Source of the DNA: Paenibacillus sp. HGH0039
GTDB taxonomy: Bacteria; Bacillota; Bacilli; Paenibacillales; NBRC-103111
Assembly (NCBI RefSeq): GCF_000411255.1
Contig: NZ_KE150412.1
Coordinates: forward strand, 1,790,206-1,828,906
Reading direction: 5' to 3'
Length of the DNA: 38,701 bases
Positions 1 to 7,576 of the stretch are shown one piece after another (position 1 is the first letter of the stretch; each line of letters starts with the position of its first letter). A model generated the notes under the pieces. It was not told the DNA's origin. It saw only the letters and a list, made by a program, of their open reading frames with translations, and searched no databases. Made by a program: the position numbers and the translations under genes.

Positions 1-688
1 GGTTGTTGTTCTGGTTGTTGTTCTGGTTGTTGTTCTGGTTGTTGTTCTGGCCCTGGCCGCCGCCCTGACGCTGATTGTGCGGCTTGCCGTCGGTCGAACG
101 CTCACCGCGCTGCTGATCCCCGCGGGGCTGTCTGGGCGGACGCGGTTTGCCCTGCTTCTGGGAAACCTGGGCATCCGCACGGCCGCCGTCCTGCTGGCGC
201 TGGGAGCGGTTCGAAGAACCTCTCTGCTCCTGCCGGGATTCCCTAGCCTCCTGCTTATGGTCGGCACGCGGCTCCCGGGTATCGCTTTTGCCTTCACGGG
301 ACTCCTGCTTGGCCTCCGCTCTGGAAGCACCCTGTCCCTGGCCCTGATGTCTGGAAGGCTTGGGAGTTCCCTCCGCCGCAGCTTCTTCCTCCGTCTGTTC
401 GGGCGGGGTATGCTTGCCCGGAAGCTTTTCAAGAATAAAATAAGCGCATCCGAAGTTGCAGTATTCGTTCAAATAATCCTGAAGATAGACAATCGAAGAT
501 TCCTTGCCCGCTTTGCTGTGATTCTCACGGAAAAATCCTCTGAGGCGCAGCTGATTATAGCCCCAGTCACCCACTATATAATCGTAACGTTCGAGCACTT
601 CGCTGTAACGGTCCCGGAAAACTTCCTGATTCCAACCGTTCCGGTGTTCGGTGACCAGCTCGTACGCTCTGCCTCCGATATGAATCAT
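1..688 (-). CDS. yutD: YutD-like protein, C-terminus cut by window edge
   Basis: Read on the minus strand from ATG at 688, the frame stays open to the left edge (at least 229 codons). The first ~95 residues form a compact domain starting MIHIGGRAYELVTEHRNG and including the segment YLNEYCNFGCAYFILEKLP, which I recognise as the YutD-like domain of Firmicutes; its biochemical role is unknown. After residue ~95 the protein becomes a charged, low-complexity tail rich in Q, R, G, E and N, ending at the edge in (QNNN) repeats encoded by a 12-bp tandem repeat. Typical YutD proteins are only about 100 residues, so the tail is a large extension. The gene follows lipA by 32 nt on the same strand, as in the Bacillus lipA-yutC-yutD cluster, but yutC is not between them. 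Identity is from remembered family features; the tail's function is unknown. Confidence 0.82.
   Translation of the reverse strand, partial: MIHIGGRAYELVTEHRNGWNQEVFRDRYSEVLERYDYIVGDWGYNQLRLRGFFRENHSKAGKESSIVYLQDYLNEYCNFGCAYFILEKLPGKHTPPEQTEEEAAAEGTPKPSRHQGQGQGASRAEAKQESREGKSDTREPRADHKQEARESRQEQRGSSNRSQRQQDGGRADAQVSQKQGKPRPPRQPRGDQQRGERSTDGKPHNQRQGGGQGQNNNQNNNQNNNQNNN
2..49. repeat. 12-bp tandem repeat encoding QNNN
   Basis: Four perfect copies of gttgttgttctg (plus strand) lie at 2-13, 14-25, 26-37 and 38-49. On the minus strand they encode Gln-Asn-Asn-Asn in frame with the yutD-like gene. The array reaches the window edge, so the true copy number is unknown. Because the unit is a multiple of three, slippage would change tail length without breaking the frame. 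Confidence 0.95.
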
Positions 689-720
689 GTCCCAATTCCT
701 CCCCTGTATCCCGGCGTCGG

Positions 721-1605
721 TTACGGAGCGGACGTCTGTGAGGCCGATCGAACCTGCTCATGTGCATGGTACGAGCTGCGGACGAGCGGGCCGGATTCCA
801 CATGCTTGAATCCGCGCTTCATTCCTTCTTCCTTCAACAGAGCGAACTGCTCCGGCGTATAATATTTTTCTACGGCCAAATGTTTTCTGGTCGGCTGCAA
901 GTATTGTCCGATCGTCATAATGTCGCAGTCGTGACGGCGCAAATCGTCCATGGTCCGCAGGATTTCATCCCACTCCTCGCCCACCCCGATCATGATGCTG
1001 GACTTCGTCGGAATGTCCGGATTCATCTTCTTCGCCCGCGCCAGCAGCTCAAGGGAGCGGCTGTATTTGGCTTTGGCCCGGACGTGATCGGACATGCGCT
1101 CAACGGTTTCGATGTTGTGGTTCAGAATGTCGGGTTTCGCGTCCATCACGATCTGCAGGGAAGCTTCATCGCCCATAAAATCGGGAATCAGCACTTCCAC
1201 GCTGCAGAACGGCACTTTACTCCGCACGGCACGGATCGTCTCGGCGAAAATCGTCGCACCGCCGTCTTTCAGATCATCGCGCGCAACGGACGTTACGACG
1301 CAGTGTTTGAGCCCCATCTGAGCGGCGGCGTCGGCTACGCGTTCCGGCTCTTGAAGATCGAGCTCGGTCGGCAGGCCGGTTTTAACCGCGCAAAAACGGC
1401 AGGCGCGGGTACAAATGTCCCCGAGGATCATGAAAGTGGCCGTACGGTTCGCCCAGCATTCGTGAATGTTGGGGCATTTCGCTTCTTCACATACCGTGTG
1501 GAGCGTTTTGGAACGCATCATGTTTTTCAAATCTTTAAAGTTATCGTCGGTGTTCAGTTTTATTTTCAGCCATTCCGGCTTACGCTGTAACGGTTTAGTT
1601 GCCAT
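721..1605 (-). CDS. lipA: Lipoyl synthase LipA
   Basis: Radical-SAM enzyme that inserts two sulfur atoms into octanoyl groups on lipoyl-dependent proteins such as pyruvate dehydrogenase E2 and GcvH; cytosolic. The 294-residue product carries both diagnostic cysteine sets: CxxxxCxxxxxC (C39, C44, C50) for the auxiliary [4Fe-4S] cluster and CxxxCxxC (C65, C69, C72) for the SAM cluster, plus the conserved RSSYHA near the C-terminus. Length matches the family (~298 in B. subtilis). The start at 1605 is chosen because AAGGTGGAG lies just upstream and the protein then begins [12 protein letters not shown]; the open frame extends further upstream but without typical sequence. It is cotranscribed with yutD (32-nt gap) and divergent from the M23 peptidase gene. 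An extended -10 promoter lies ~125 nt upstream. Confidence 0.97.
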   Translation of the reverse strand: MATKPLQRKPEWLKIKLNTDDNFKDLKNMMRSKTLHTVCEEAKCPNIHECWANRTATFMILGDICTRACRFCAVKTGLPTELDLQEPERVADAAAQMGLKHCVVTSVARDDLKDGGATIFAETIRAVRSKVPFCSVEVLIPDFMGDEASLQIVMDAKPDILNHNIETVERMSDHVRAKAKYSRSLELLARAKKMNPDIPTKSSIMIGVGEEWDEILRTMDDLRRHDCDIMTIGQYLQPTRKHLAVEKYYTPEQFALLKEEGMKRGFKHVESGPLVRSSYHAHEQVRSASQTSAP

Positions 1606-1728
1606 TGCTTGCTCCACCTTTTGTTCGCAAGGGTTGTAAGGCCTTGCGTTTTTTCTTGTAACGTTCCCGATCCGAATACTCGCCAATTCATTCAAGGCAA
1701 GAAACCTGACGGAAGCCGGGCTTTTTTT

Positions 1729-1737
1729 ATTATAGCA
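1729..1737 (-). promoter_or_regulatory. Extended -10 promoter of lipA
   Basis: On the minus strand the sequence reads TGC-TATAAT, a perfect extended -10 (TGnTATAAT). No good -35 hexamer is present 16-18 nt upstream, as is common for extended -10 promoters. It would give a leader of about 115 nt before lipA. Confidence 0.65.
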
Positions 1738-1862
1738 CGAATGTACAAACAATCCACGCCGCTTTTCTTCACTTCCGGCCGGGCATTTAATTGGGCCTCT
1801 GCGGGATAAATCCACCAAGCCTGTACATCCTAATGTCATCAGCACCAAGAAGAGGTGATTGC

Positions 1863-2900
1863 ATGAAAGGAATACTGCCGTCCAAAAGGCTGCTTGCGGG
1901 CTTATTAACGGCGTGCCTCGCGGCAGGCCCCCTCACGGCGACGGCAGCCGAGCCGGTCAAGGTGCCTCCTCCGGCCGCCAAACCGCAGCAGCCGCCTGAT
2001 GCCGAGCGCAAAGAGCTTTTGCAGAAGGTAAGTGAAATTACAGGGATACCGTGGCCCCTGCTCGCAGCTGTGAACCGCTATGAATATACGATGAACAAAA
2101 GCCGCAAAAAAGACGCTTCCGAAAGGCTTATCGACATCGACTTTCCGGAGCTGACCTGGGTCGGCATGCTTAACCCCGATCATGAAGACACCGACCCGGG
2201 GAGCATCTCCTTTTTCGGCGGCGTCGGGGTGGACGGATCGGGCGACGGTCTGGCCGACCGCGGCAACGACCTCGACCGTCTGGCCGCGATGGCCAGGCTG
2301 ATGCTGCGCCACGGAAACGATCCCGAAGATATCCGCATTTCCTTGTGGGAGCATTATTCCAATACGCGCAGCGTCGAACGCATTGAACAATTTGCGGATA
2401 TCTACGAAAAATTCGGGACACTCAGTCTTCACGAGCATGCTTTCCCCCTTCCGGTCAAAGCGGAATATTCCTACCGCAGCACGTGGGGAGCGAGCCGGGG
2501 CTGGGGCGGTTTCCGCATCCACGAGGGAACGGACCTGTTTGCCGGATACGGAGTTCCGGTGCGCAGCACCAGCTACGGCATCATAGAAGTAAAAGGCTGG
2601 AACCCTTACGGGGGCTGGCGGATCGGCATACGCGATCTCGATAATATTTATCATTATTACGCGCACCTTTCCGGATTCGATAAAAAAATCAAGGAAGGCG
2701 ACGTCGTAGCGCCCGGACAAGTCGTCGGCTGGGTCGGCAGCTCGGGGTACGGAAAGCCCGGTACCTCCGGTAAATTTCCGCCTCACCTTCATTTCGGCAT
2801 GTACCGGGACAAAGGCCTGGCGGACTGGCCTTTCGACCCTTACCCGTCGCTGAAGAAGTGGGAGCGCGAGGAATTTAAAAAAAGAGCGGCGGGGAAATGA
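1863..2900 (+). CDS. lytH: LytH-like M23 peptidase, sporulation-type L-Ala-D-Glu endopeptidase
   Basis: Secreted zinc metallopeptidase of the LytM/M23 family, 345 residues. Seen in the sequence: an N-terminal signal peptide ([21 protein letters not shown], likely cut after ATAA ~29), a proline-rich linker, a helical middle domain, and an M23 domain at ~205-320 with the zinc ligands H220-x3-D224 (HEGTD) and H308-x-H310 (PPHLHF), plus HYYAHLSG. In B. subtilis the lipA-adjacent M23 enzyme LytH (YunA) trims L-Ala side chains of spore cortex peptidoglycan and is made in the mother cell; position and architecture support the same role here. The start at 1863 follows AGAGGTG by 6-7 nt; upstream ATGs lack an RBS. 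Transcribed divergently from lipA, ending in a strong hairpin at 2943. I could not identify a sporulation sigma promoter with confidence. Confidence 0.85.
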   Translation: MKGILPSKRLLAGLLTACLAAGPLTATAAEPVKVPPPAAKPQQPPDAERKELLQKVSEITGIPWPLLAAVNRYEYTMNKSRKKDASERLIDIDFPELTWVGMLNPDHEDTDPGSISFFGGVGVDGSGDGLADRGNDLDRLAAMARLMLRHGNDPEDIRISLWEHYSNTRSVERIEQFADIYEKFGTLSLHEHAFPLPVKAEYSYRSTWGASRGWGGFRIHEGTDLFAGYGVPVRSTSYGIIEVKGWNPYGGWRIGIRDLDNIYHYYAHLSGFDKKIKEGDVVAPGQVVGWVGSSGYGKPGTSGKFPPHLHFGMYRDKGLADWPFDPYPSLKKWEREEFKKRAAGK

Positions 2901-2942
2901 CCCCCTCCCTCTTCCGCATCCGCCGGCCCCTATGAGTCAACA

Positions 2943-2977
2943 AACAGGCCTTCTCTGAAGAGAGGGCCTGTTCTGTT
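2943..2977 (+). terminator. Intrinsic terminator after the M23 peptidase gene
   Basis: Arms at 2943-2956 (AACAGGCCTTCTCT) and 2959-2972 (AGAGAGGGCCTGTT) pair over 14 bp with one G-T wobble, followed by a modest TTCTGTT tail. Confidence 0.75.
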
Positions 2978-3116
2978 CCCGGCGTTCCTTGCCGGCAAAG
3001 ACGGACCGAGCCCGGCAGAAGCTTGCGGCACAGCCGCTCGCACCGCGCGAAGCTCCCGGCACGCGGTGTTTGTCGCCGAATGACGGCGGTCAACCACCGC
3101 TGCCCGTGATAAGGCG

Positions 3117-3161
3117 AAAAAAGGCGGACTTCGGGCAACCTCCTTCAAACGGCTGTCCGCC
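3117..3161 (-). terminator. Terminator of yunB
   Basis: On the minus strand GGCGGAC (3155-3161) pairs with GTCCGCC (3123-3129) across a 25-nt loop and is followed by six T (3117-3122), a few nt after the yunB stop codon. Confidence 0.75.
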
Positions 3162-3165
3162 CGGA

Positions 3166-3978
3166 TTACTCCGCCTTTTTCTCCTCCGCCCCCTCGGGCT
3201 TAGTTACGCCTTCCGTATGAGCGTCGGGCTGCTGCTTTCCGCCGCTTCCGGCTGTTGGCTGTCCTTTGAGATTGGGCAGCGAGATGCTCGGGGGCACCGC
3301 ATCCTTGCTCGACCCGACGGGATTCCCTTTGTTGTCGAAATAATACATAGGCACGTCGCCGACAACAAGCGAATAGGAAATCGGAATTTCGGTTTCGACG
3401 ATTTCAGGTTCGGAATCGAACGGGATGATGACAGAGACCTCGGCGACGATCCGGATATAGACTTCGACGAGAATCATGTTGATGCCCGCATTTTCATGAC
3501 GGGTGCTGAGATCCACCTTGACGGCCCCTGCCGGCGTAATCCGGATCGGGATATTCGGACCGAAAGAAGCGAGAATGGCGCTTCCCATCGCCTGCCCGAG
3601 AGGGATATGCTCGGGAATCGCCGTCAGCCGGTTCAGCTGGCTTTGAACGGCCCCGCGGGTTTCGGCGGTAATCCGCATATGCTCGGAATAATTAAGCATA
3701 AAGCCGGATACTTTGCCGCTGCTGTCCGTTTTCCAGTCGATCAGCTTCTCGAAGTCCGTTCCTCTGGAAATCCTATCGGAAATCGCTTCATTGATGGATT
3801 CGGTGGCGATCTGCTTGACCCGCACTTTCGCCAGATTCATCAGCGGGGGCTTCAAATTCCGCTCGATCATAATAAACGACTGCAGCGAGACAAGCATAAA
3901 AATGAGCAGCACGAAGAACAGCCTTTTTTTCCAGCCTTGTTTGCGGGTCGGCCTGCTCTTCCATCTTTGCCGGATCAT
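3166..3978 (-). CDS. yunB: Sporulation protein YunB
   Basis: A 270-residue protein with a short basic N-terminus, one membrane-spanning segment at ~17-38 (RLFFVLLIFMLVSLQSF) and a large extracytoplasmic domain. The segment IERNLKPPLMNLAKVRVKQIATE...INEAISDRI and the later LVVGDVPMYYF are typical of YunB, a mother-cell sporulation protein needed for efficient spore formation; its molecular function is unknown. The C-terminus (~235-270) is a low-complexity tail rich in P, G, K and E. The ATG at 3978 follows GGGAGGA. As in Bacillus, it sits one gene away from lipA beside the LytH-like peptidase, but on the strand opposite to that peptidase, so the local order is partly rearranged. Its own terminator lies immediately downstream. 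Confidence 0.9.
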   Translation of the reverse strand: MIRQRWKSRPTRKQGWKKRLFFVLLIFMLVSLQSFIMIERNLKPPLMNLAKVRVKQIATESINEAISDRISRGTDFEKLIDWKTDSSGKVSGFMLNYSEHMRITAETRGAVQSQLNRLTAIPEHIPLGQAMGSAILASFGPNIPIRITPAGAVKVDLSTRHENAGINMILVEVYIRIVAEVSVIIPFDSEPEIVETEIPISYSLVVGDVPMYYFDNKGNPVGSSKDAVPPSISLPNLKGQPTAGSGGKQQPDAHTEGVTKPEGAEEKKAE

Positions 3979-4052
3979 CCGTGTTCCTCCCTGTCCTGCG
4001 GCATTACTAATACCCTATGCAGGCTCGTTTTAAAAAAGAAGGCTCTTCCCGG

Positions 4053-4081
4053 TTGTCTGTCCCGTTCCAACAGGATATGAT
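4053..4081 (+). promoter_or_regulatory. Sigma-A-type promoter for the 4124 gene
   Basis: TTGTCT (4053-4058), a 17-nt spacer, then TATGAT (4076-4081). Transcription would begin about 35 nt before the start codon at 4124. Confidence 0.6.
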
Positions 4082-4123
4082 ACAATCAGCAATTAAATCA
4101 TGGAAGCTATAACGGAGGCAGCT

Positions 4124-4621
4124 ATGCTCACTTTTGAACAAAAAATCGCCATTATGGAATCTTTCCCTGAACTCCAGCGGAAAAACGTGTCTCTCGGACG
4201 GGTCAATTTTCATTACGAAGACAGCGCTTATGATAAAAAAACGGTCGGCTACCATTTTCATCCGAACGGAAACGGGTACATTTATGCCGGGCAGATTCAG
4301 GGCGCCGAAACGGACGACAAAGGTCTCGTCAACATCCGGGATTACACGGAAGAGCAGCTTCGAGATCTCGCCGGCGCTGCGATCCGGTCGCTAAACGCAG
4401 GACTCGGAGCTTCCGGTCCGGAATCGGATGCCTCATCCGGCACTTCCGCCGAAGGCGAAGATGAACAAACCTGGGTAAACGATGACGGCCACGTACTTAC
4501 CGTCAAGCCGGAAGATGACATGTGGTTTATTCATGCGGGACTGAACCTGGATTCCGTTTTTGAAAGTTACGAAGAAGCGGCGGAGTATCTGGAAGAGGAA
4601 GGTTTTGCGCGTAAGAAGTGA
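4124..4621 (+). CDS. Conserved-looking hypothetical protein, cytosolic
   Basis: I do not recognise this 165-residue protein. It has no signal peptide or membrane segment. It appears to have two parts joined by an acidic Ser/Gly/Glu linker (~92-115). The N-terminal part (MLTFEQKIAIMESFPELQRK) contains a His/Tyr/Gly-rich patch, VGYHFHPNGNGYIYAG, at ~41-56. The C-terminal part (~116-160) reads WVNDDGHVLTV...MWFIHAGLNLDSVFES and ends in an acidic helix. The start at 4124 follows GGAGG by 5-6 nt; an ATG at 4100 lacks an RBS. It has its own promoter upstream and a strong hairpin downstream, so it is probably monocistronic. Codon use matches the neighbours. Function unknown. Confidence 0.75.
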   Translation: MLTFEQKIAIMESFPELQRKNVSLGRVNFHYEDSAYDKKTVGYHFHPNGNGYIYAGQIQGAETDDKGLVNIRDYTEEQLRDLAGAAIRSLNAGLGASGPESDASSGTSAEGEDEQTWVNDDGHVLTVKPEDDMWFIHAGLNLDSVFESYEEAAEYLEEEGFARKK

Positions 4622-4660
4622 GGGCACCCGGCCGTAAACGGCCGGCGGCGCTAAATTAAA

Positions 4661-4698
4661 AAGAAGAGCCTCTTTTTCAAAAGAAGGCTCTTCTTCTT
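4661..4698. terminator. Convergent bidirectional terminator
   Basis: AAGAAGAGCC (4661-4670) pairs with GGCTCTTCTT (4686-4695), with T-rich sequence on either side, between the convergent 4124 gene and the methyltransferase gene. A second GC-only palindrome, CCGGCCG-taaa-CGGCCGG, lies at 4628-4645 just after the stop of the 4124 gene. Confidence 0.75.
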
Positions 4699-4723
4699 GT
4701 GTCATGAAATTCAATTGGCGAGG

Positions 4724-5545
4724 CTAAACGGACGAGCCGGCAAGCCGCTGCCGCGACGCCTCGAAAAGCAGCACCGTCGTCGCCATCGCCACGTTGAGCG
4801 ACTCCGCCTGCCCCTGCATCGGGATAATCACCCGATGCGTGGCAAGCTCCCCGGCCGCCGCGGACACGCCGCGGCCTTCGTTGCCCACCACGAGCCAGGT
4901 CGGGCGGGTCATATCGAGCGCATAGCAGCTCGAATCCGCCTGTAGGCTCGTGACGACGATCTGCCGGCCCGCTTCGCGCGCGGCCGGCAGAAGCTCCTGC
5001 AGATCCGCCTCCACGATCGGCAGATGAAACAGCGATCCCATCGTCGAGCGGATCGCTTTGGGGTTGTACAGGTCGACGGTCCCCCGTCCGAGCACGACCG
5101 CAGAGGCGCCGACCGCGTCGGCGCTGCGGATAATCGTGCCCAGGTTCCCGGGGTCCTGGACCCCGTCGACCACGACCACGAGATCGCTGCCGGGATCCGC
5201 CAGCAGCGTCTCGGCCGGCTCCGCCGGTTTGTCCACCACCGCGAAGATTCCCTGCGGTGTCTCCGTGTCGGTGCAGCGCTCCATGATCGGGCGCGTCACC
5301 GACACGGTCTCTATCCCAGCCGCCTCGGCATGGTCCGCCAGTGTGCCGGGCAGGCCCTTGTCCGCCTCGTACACGAGAGTGCGGACAGGAGCGCCGGCGC
5401 GGACGGCCTCTTCGACGAGATGAATCCCCTCGATGAGGAACGCGCCCGCTTTCTGCCGGCCTTTGCGGTCCAGCAGCCCGGCCCATTCTTTCACTCTATT
5501 GTTCTGCACGGACGTGATATCCGGCTGATTGTATGCTTGTGCCAT
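4724..5545 (-). CDS. TrmH/SpoU-family RNA 2'-O-methyltransferase (YsgA/RlmB-like)
   Basis: SAM-dependent RNA ribose methyltransferase with the trefoil-knot SPOUT fold, 273 residues. An N-terminal substrate-binding domain (~10-105: VQNNRVKEW..LLDRKGRQKAGAFLIEG) is followed by the catalytic domain with all three SpoU motifs: QDPGNLGTIIRSADA (130-144), VVGNEGRGVS (219-228) and IPMQGQAESLNVAMA (241-255). The exact rRNA or tRNA target cannot be read from sequence; rRNA is usual for this subgroup. The start at 5545 gives MAQAYNQPDIT and uses a GGAG that overlaps the stop codon of the upstream ktr gene (7-nt intergenic gap), so translation is probably coupled to it. The downstream end is convergent with the 4124 gene. 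Confidence 0.88.
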   Translation of the reverse strand: MAQAYNQPDITSVQNNRVKEWAGLLDRKGRQKAGAFLIEGIHLVEEAVRAGAPVRTLVYEADKGLPGTLADHAEAAGIETVSVTRPIMERCTDTETPQGIFAVVDKPAEPAETLLADPGSDLVVVVDGVQDPGNLGTIIRSADAVGASAVVLGRGTVDLYNPKAIRSTMGSLFHLPIVEADLQELLPAAREAGRQIVVTSLQADSSCYALDMTRPTWLVVGNEGRGVSAAAGELATHRVIIPMQGQAESLNVAMATTVLLFEASRQRLAGSSV

Positions 5546-5552
5546 GGTTGAT

Positions 5553-6212
5553 TTACTCCGAATATTCGACTTCAAAACGTTTTAAATCTTTGTTGTTGCC
5601 GAGCACGATCAGAATTTCCCCGGGCTGGATAGGCGTTTCGACGGGCGGAGGAATAATCAGCTGCTCCTGCCGCTTGATGGCGATCACGTTGCACTGAAAT
5701 TTCGCGCGAAGATCGAGATCTCGCAAATTTTTACCGACCATCCGGTCGTTCGCCTTCATTTCCAGAATGCTGTGTTCGCTCGACAACTCGATATAATCCA
5801 GAATATTGGGCGATATGAGATGATGGGCAACCCTTTGGCCCATATCCCGCTCGGGATAAATGATTTTGTCCGCGCCTATCTTGCGCAGCACCTTGCCGTG
5901 AAGATCGTTAGCCGCTTTAACGACGATGGTCGGAATCCCGATGTCTTTCAGGAGAAGCGTAGCCAAAATGCTGGCCTGTATATTTTCACCGATTGCCACG
6001 ACGACAACGTCGAAATTGCGTATACCGAGCGCTCTCAAGGCCTCTTCGTCGGTGCAATCCACTTGTACGGAATGCGTGACAACCGTGGATATTTCCTGGA
6101 TGCGCTCTTCACTGTGATCCAGCGCCAGAACCTCGAAACCGAGTCCCGTCAAGTTTTTGGCTACCGACGATCCGAAACGGCCCATTCCGATGACCGCAAA
6201 CTGTTTTTTCAT
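5553..6212 (-). CDS. ktrA: RCK-domain potassium-channel regulator KtrA/KtrC
   Basis: Cytosolic gating subunit of a Ktr-type K+ uptake system. The 219-residue product has an RCK_N Rossmann domain with the nucleotide-binding GMGRFG (9-14) and an acidic residue at the end of strand 2 (LALDHS), then an RCK_C domain (~135-219), the domain that in this family can bind cyclic di-AMP. Segments such as IGENIQASILATLLLKDIG and KIGADKIIYPERDMGQRVAH are characteristic of KtrA/KtrC. No membrane partner (KtrB/D) is in the window, so the solitary arrangement resembles ktrC more than ktrAB; sequence alone does not decide, and the symbol is approximate. The ATG at 6212 follows AAGGATG. Cotranscribed with the methyltransferase downstream, from an extended -10 promoter that overlaps the divergent sspI promoter. 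Confidence 0.88.
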   Translation of the reverse strand: MKKQFAVIGMGRFGSSVAKNLTGLGFEVLALDHSEERIQEISTVVTHSVQVDCTDEEALRALGIRNFDVVVVAIGENIQASILATLLLKDIGIPTIVVKAANDLHGKVLRKIGADKIIYPERDMGQRVAHHLISPNILDYIELSSEHSILEMKANDRMVGKNLRDLDLRAKFQCNVIAIKRQEQLIIPPPVETPIQPGEILIVLGNNKDLKRFEVEYSE

Positions 6213-6255
6213 GGCATTCCATCCTTACGCTTTAGGATACCTGATTCTGAAGTTT

Positions 6256-6264
6256 ATTATAGCA
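6256..6264 (-). promoter_or_regulatory. Extended -10 promoter of the ktr operon
   Basis: The minus strand reads TGC-TATAAT (TG at 6263-6264, hexamer 6256-6261). The -35 region is poor. It gives a leader of about 37 nt and overlaps the -35 element of the divergent sspI promoter. Confidence 0.65.
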
Positions 6265-6291
6265 TGATTGCTTCCGTTTTCGAGCATATTA
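6262..6291 (+). promoter_or_regulatory. Sigma-G-type promoter of sspI
   Basis: GCATG (6262-6266), an 18-nt spacer, then CATATTA (6285-6291). This fits the forespore sigma-G pattern (gHATR, 17-18, CATnMTA) except for one base in the -10 element. The predicted start is ~30 nt before the sspI start codon. Forespore expression is what is known for minor SASP genes. Confidence 0.6.
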
Positions 6292-6326
6292 AAGACGAAA
6301 CCACACGGAAGCGAGGCGTATAAGGC

Positions 6327-6530
6327 ATGATCCTCAGTTTGCGGCAAGCGATTGTTCAACGGGTCGAAGGAAAGTCCAATGACGAGCTGAAAGAAATCAT
6401 CGACGATTCCATTGACGGCCAAGAGCAGGCACTTCCGGGACTCGGTGTTTTATTCGAAGTGATTTGGAAAAATATTGATTCCGAGAAGCAGTCCGAGCTT
6501 GTTTCGGCATTGCACGATCATTTGACTTAA
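6327..6530 (+). CDS. sspI: Small acid-soluble spore protein SspI
   Basis: A 67-residue protein beginning MILSLRQAIVQRVEGK and containing LPGLGVLFEVIWKN at ~36-49, the hallmark of the SspI family of minor small acid-soluble spore proteins, packed in the spore core during forespore development. Length matches the ~71-residue B. subtilis SspI. The ATG at 6327 has only a distant GAGG-type RBS (GCGAGGCG about 9-12 nt upstream). Upstream is a sigma-G-like promoter; downstream is a strong hairpin. It is monocistronic and divergent from ktr. Presence of this gene is the best single indication that the organism forms endospores. Confidence 0.93.
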   Translation: MILSLRQAIVQRVEGKSNDELKEIIDDSIDGQEQALPGLGVLFEVIWKNIDSEKQSELVSALHDHLT

Positions 6531-6580
6531 AACCCGGCTTATCATCGCCGATCTGTTCCCGCCCGGGCGGTCGTCAACCG

Positions 6581-6621
6581 AAAGGCGGCAGCCGCTGTTC
6601 GCCAGCCGGCTGCCGCCTTTT
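6581..6621. terminator. Terminator after sspI, shared with the HAD phosphatase gene
   Basis: Arms AAAGGCGGCAGCCG (6581-6594) and CGGCTGCCGCCTTT (6607-6620) form a perfect 14-bp stem with a 12-nt loop, followed by TTTTC on the plus strand and a short T stretch on the minus strand. It lies between convergent genes. Confidence 0.85.
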
Positions 6622-6640
6622 CAACTTTTTTATAACCGGA

Positions 6641-7363
6641 TCAGAATTTACAAAAGCTGTGTCCCGCCGGTTCCCTGCGCTCCGGGCTGTCGGTCAGAAA
6701 ATGCTCTTCCCGCTCCCGAACCACCTTCAAAATATCATGAAACGTGGCAAACGGAAAAAAAGAGATGTCCTCCCGCGTCAAATAACGGGCCAGACTGCTG
6801 CGGGCAAAAACCCAATCGGCATAGGCGGAGCCGTAAATATCGCTGCTGCCGTCGCCTATATAAATGACCCGGCAGCCTTCTTCTTTCAGCTTGCGCACAA
6901 CCCCGGATTTGCAGCAGCCGCACCAGGAGCAGGCCGGGTTCATGTTTTGCGTCCCCAGTGTGTAAGCGCCGTCCTCCCCGTATTGAATCGGATTGGAAAT
7001 AACGGTGTCAACGGTGACGTGATTGGCGGCCATGATGCGGTCGATATAATATTTCATTCCGTCGCTGAGAATAGTCACCGGAATGCTTTTGGTTTTACAA
7101 TACGCCAGAAATTCCTCGGCTCCGTCCCTCAAATTCATGCGGTCGGCGATGGCGTTCACTTCCTCCTGCCGGTCCCCCAGCAAGCCGTAGGACGTGTGGA
7201 TCCATTCCCGTGAACCGATTTCCTTGTTCAAAAAACGCTCCAGCTTCCCCCGGACATCCGGACGGTCCTCCACGCCAAGTTCCTTCATCAGGGTCGCCCC
7301 TACATCCTGCTCCATCAAAGTGCCGTCAAAATCGGTCACAACGACCAGTTGTCCCTTCTCCAA
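6641..7363 (-). CDS. MtnX-like HAD-IB family phosphatase
   Basis: Cytosolic Mg2+-dependent HAD-superfamily phosphatase, 240 residues. Motif I is DFDGTL with nucleophile D11 and D13; motif II is TILSDG (~97-102); motif IV is YIGDGSSD with D171 and D175. A cysteine cluster CSWCGCC at 145-151 corresponds to the Cys-rich loop seen in MtnX (the methionine-salvage 2-hydroxy-3-keto-5-methylthiopentenyl-1-phosphate phosphatase) and its relatives. No other methionine-salvage gene is nearby, so the substrate is uncertain. The start is TTG at 7363: GGGAG lies ~10 nt upstream and the nucleophile motif begins at residue 11, the usual spacing, and no ATG fits. A ~130-nt leader separates it from an extended -10 promoter and contains a small perfect hairpin. 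Confidence 0.85.
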   Translation of the reverse strand: MEKGQLVVVTDFDGTLMEQDVGATLMKELGVEDRPDVRGKLERFLNKEIGSREWIHTSYGLLGDRQEEVNAIADRMNLRDGAEEFLAYCKTKSIPVTILSDGMKYYIDRIMAANHVTVDTVISNPIQYGEDGAYTLGTQNMNPACSWCGCCKSGVVRKLKEEGCRVIYIGDGSSDIYGSAYADWVFARSSLARYLTREDISFFPFATFHDILKVVREREEHFLTDSPERREPAGHSFCKF

Positions 7364-7491
7364 ACGATATCCGCTCCCTTGCAGACCCCTCTATCCTCCG
7401 TTAAATCTGCCGTGCGGCAGAAGGTTGTCCCGGCAGCCTCCGTTGTTTCCGCTCAAGCAGATCAACCTGAGAACGGGTCTTTTTTTTCTCT

Positions 7492-7500
7492 ATTATAGCA
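7492..7500 (-). promoter_or_regulatory. Extended -10 promoter of the HAD phosphatase gene
   Basis: The minus strand reads TGC-TATAAT, identical to the lipA and ktr elements. No clear -35 hexamer. It implies an unusually long leader of about 120 nt before the TTG start. Confidence 0.6.
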
Positions 7501-7576
7501 TACCGGAATTTAGAGCAGATGAGCCGGAACCGAACCGTGTCCAGCAAAAAGCGGGCTGCTGCTTCTGCCGGATCTC

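Noticed and set aside
77-862. 261-codon open frame on the plus strand
   Set aside because: Antisense to the yutD-like gene and lipA; leucine/arginine-rich low complexity, no RBS.
2989-4080. 363-codon open frame on the plus strand
   Set aside because: Antisense to yunB and its terminator; composition is arginine/histidine-rich with no family features.
7363-7492. SAM riboswitch (S-box) before the MtnX-like gene
   Set aside because: The conserved S-box core and a transcription terminator are absent; only a small hairpin is present.
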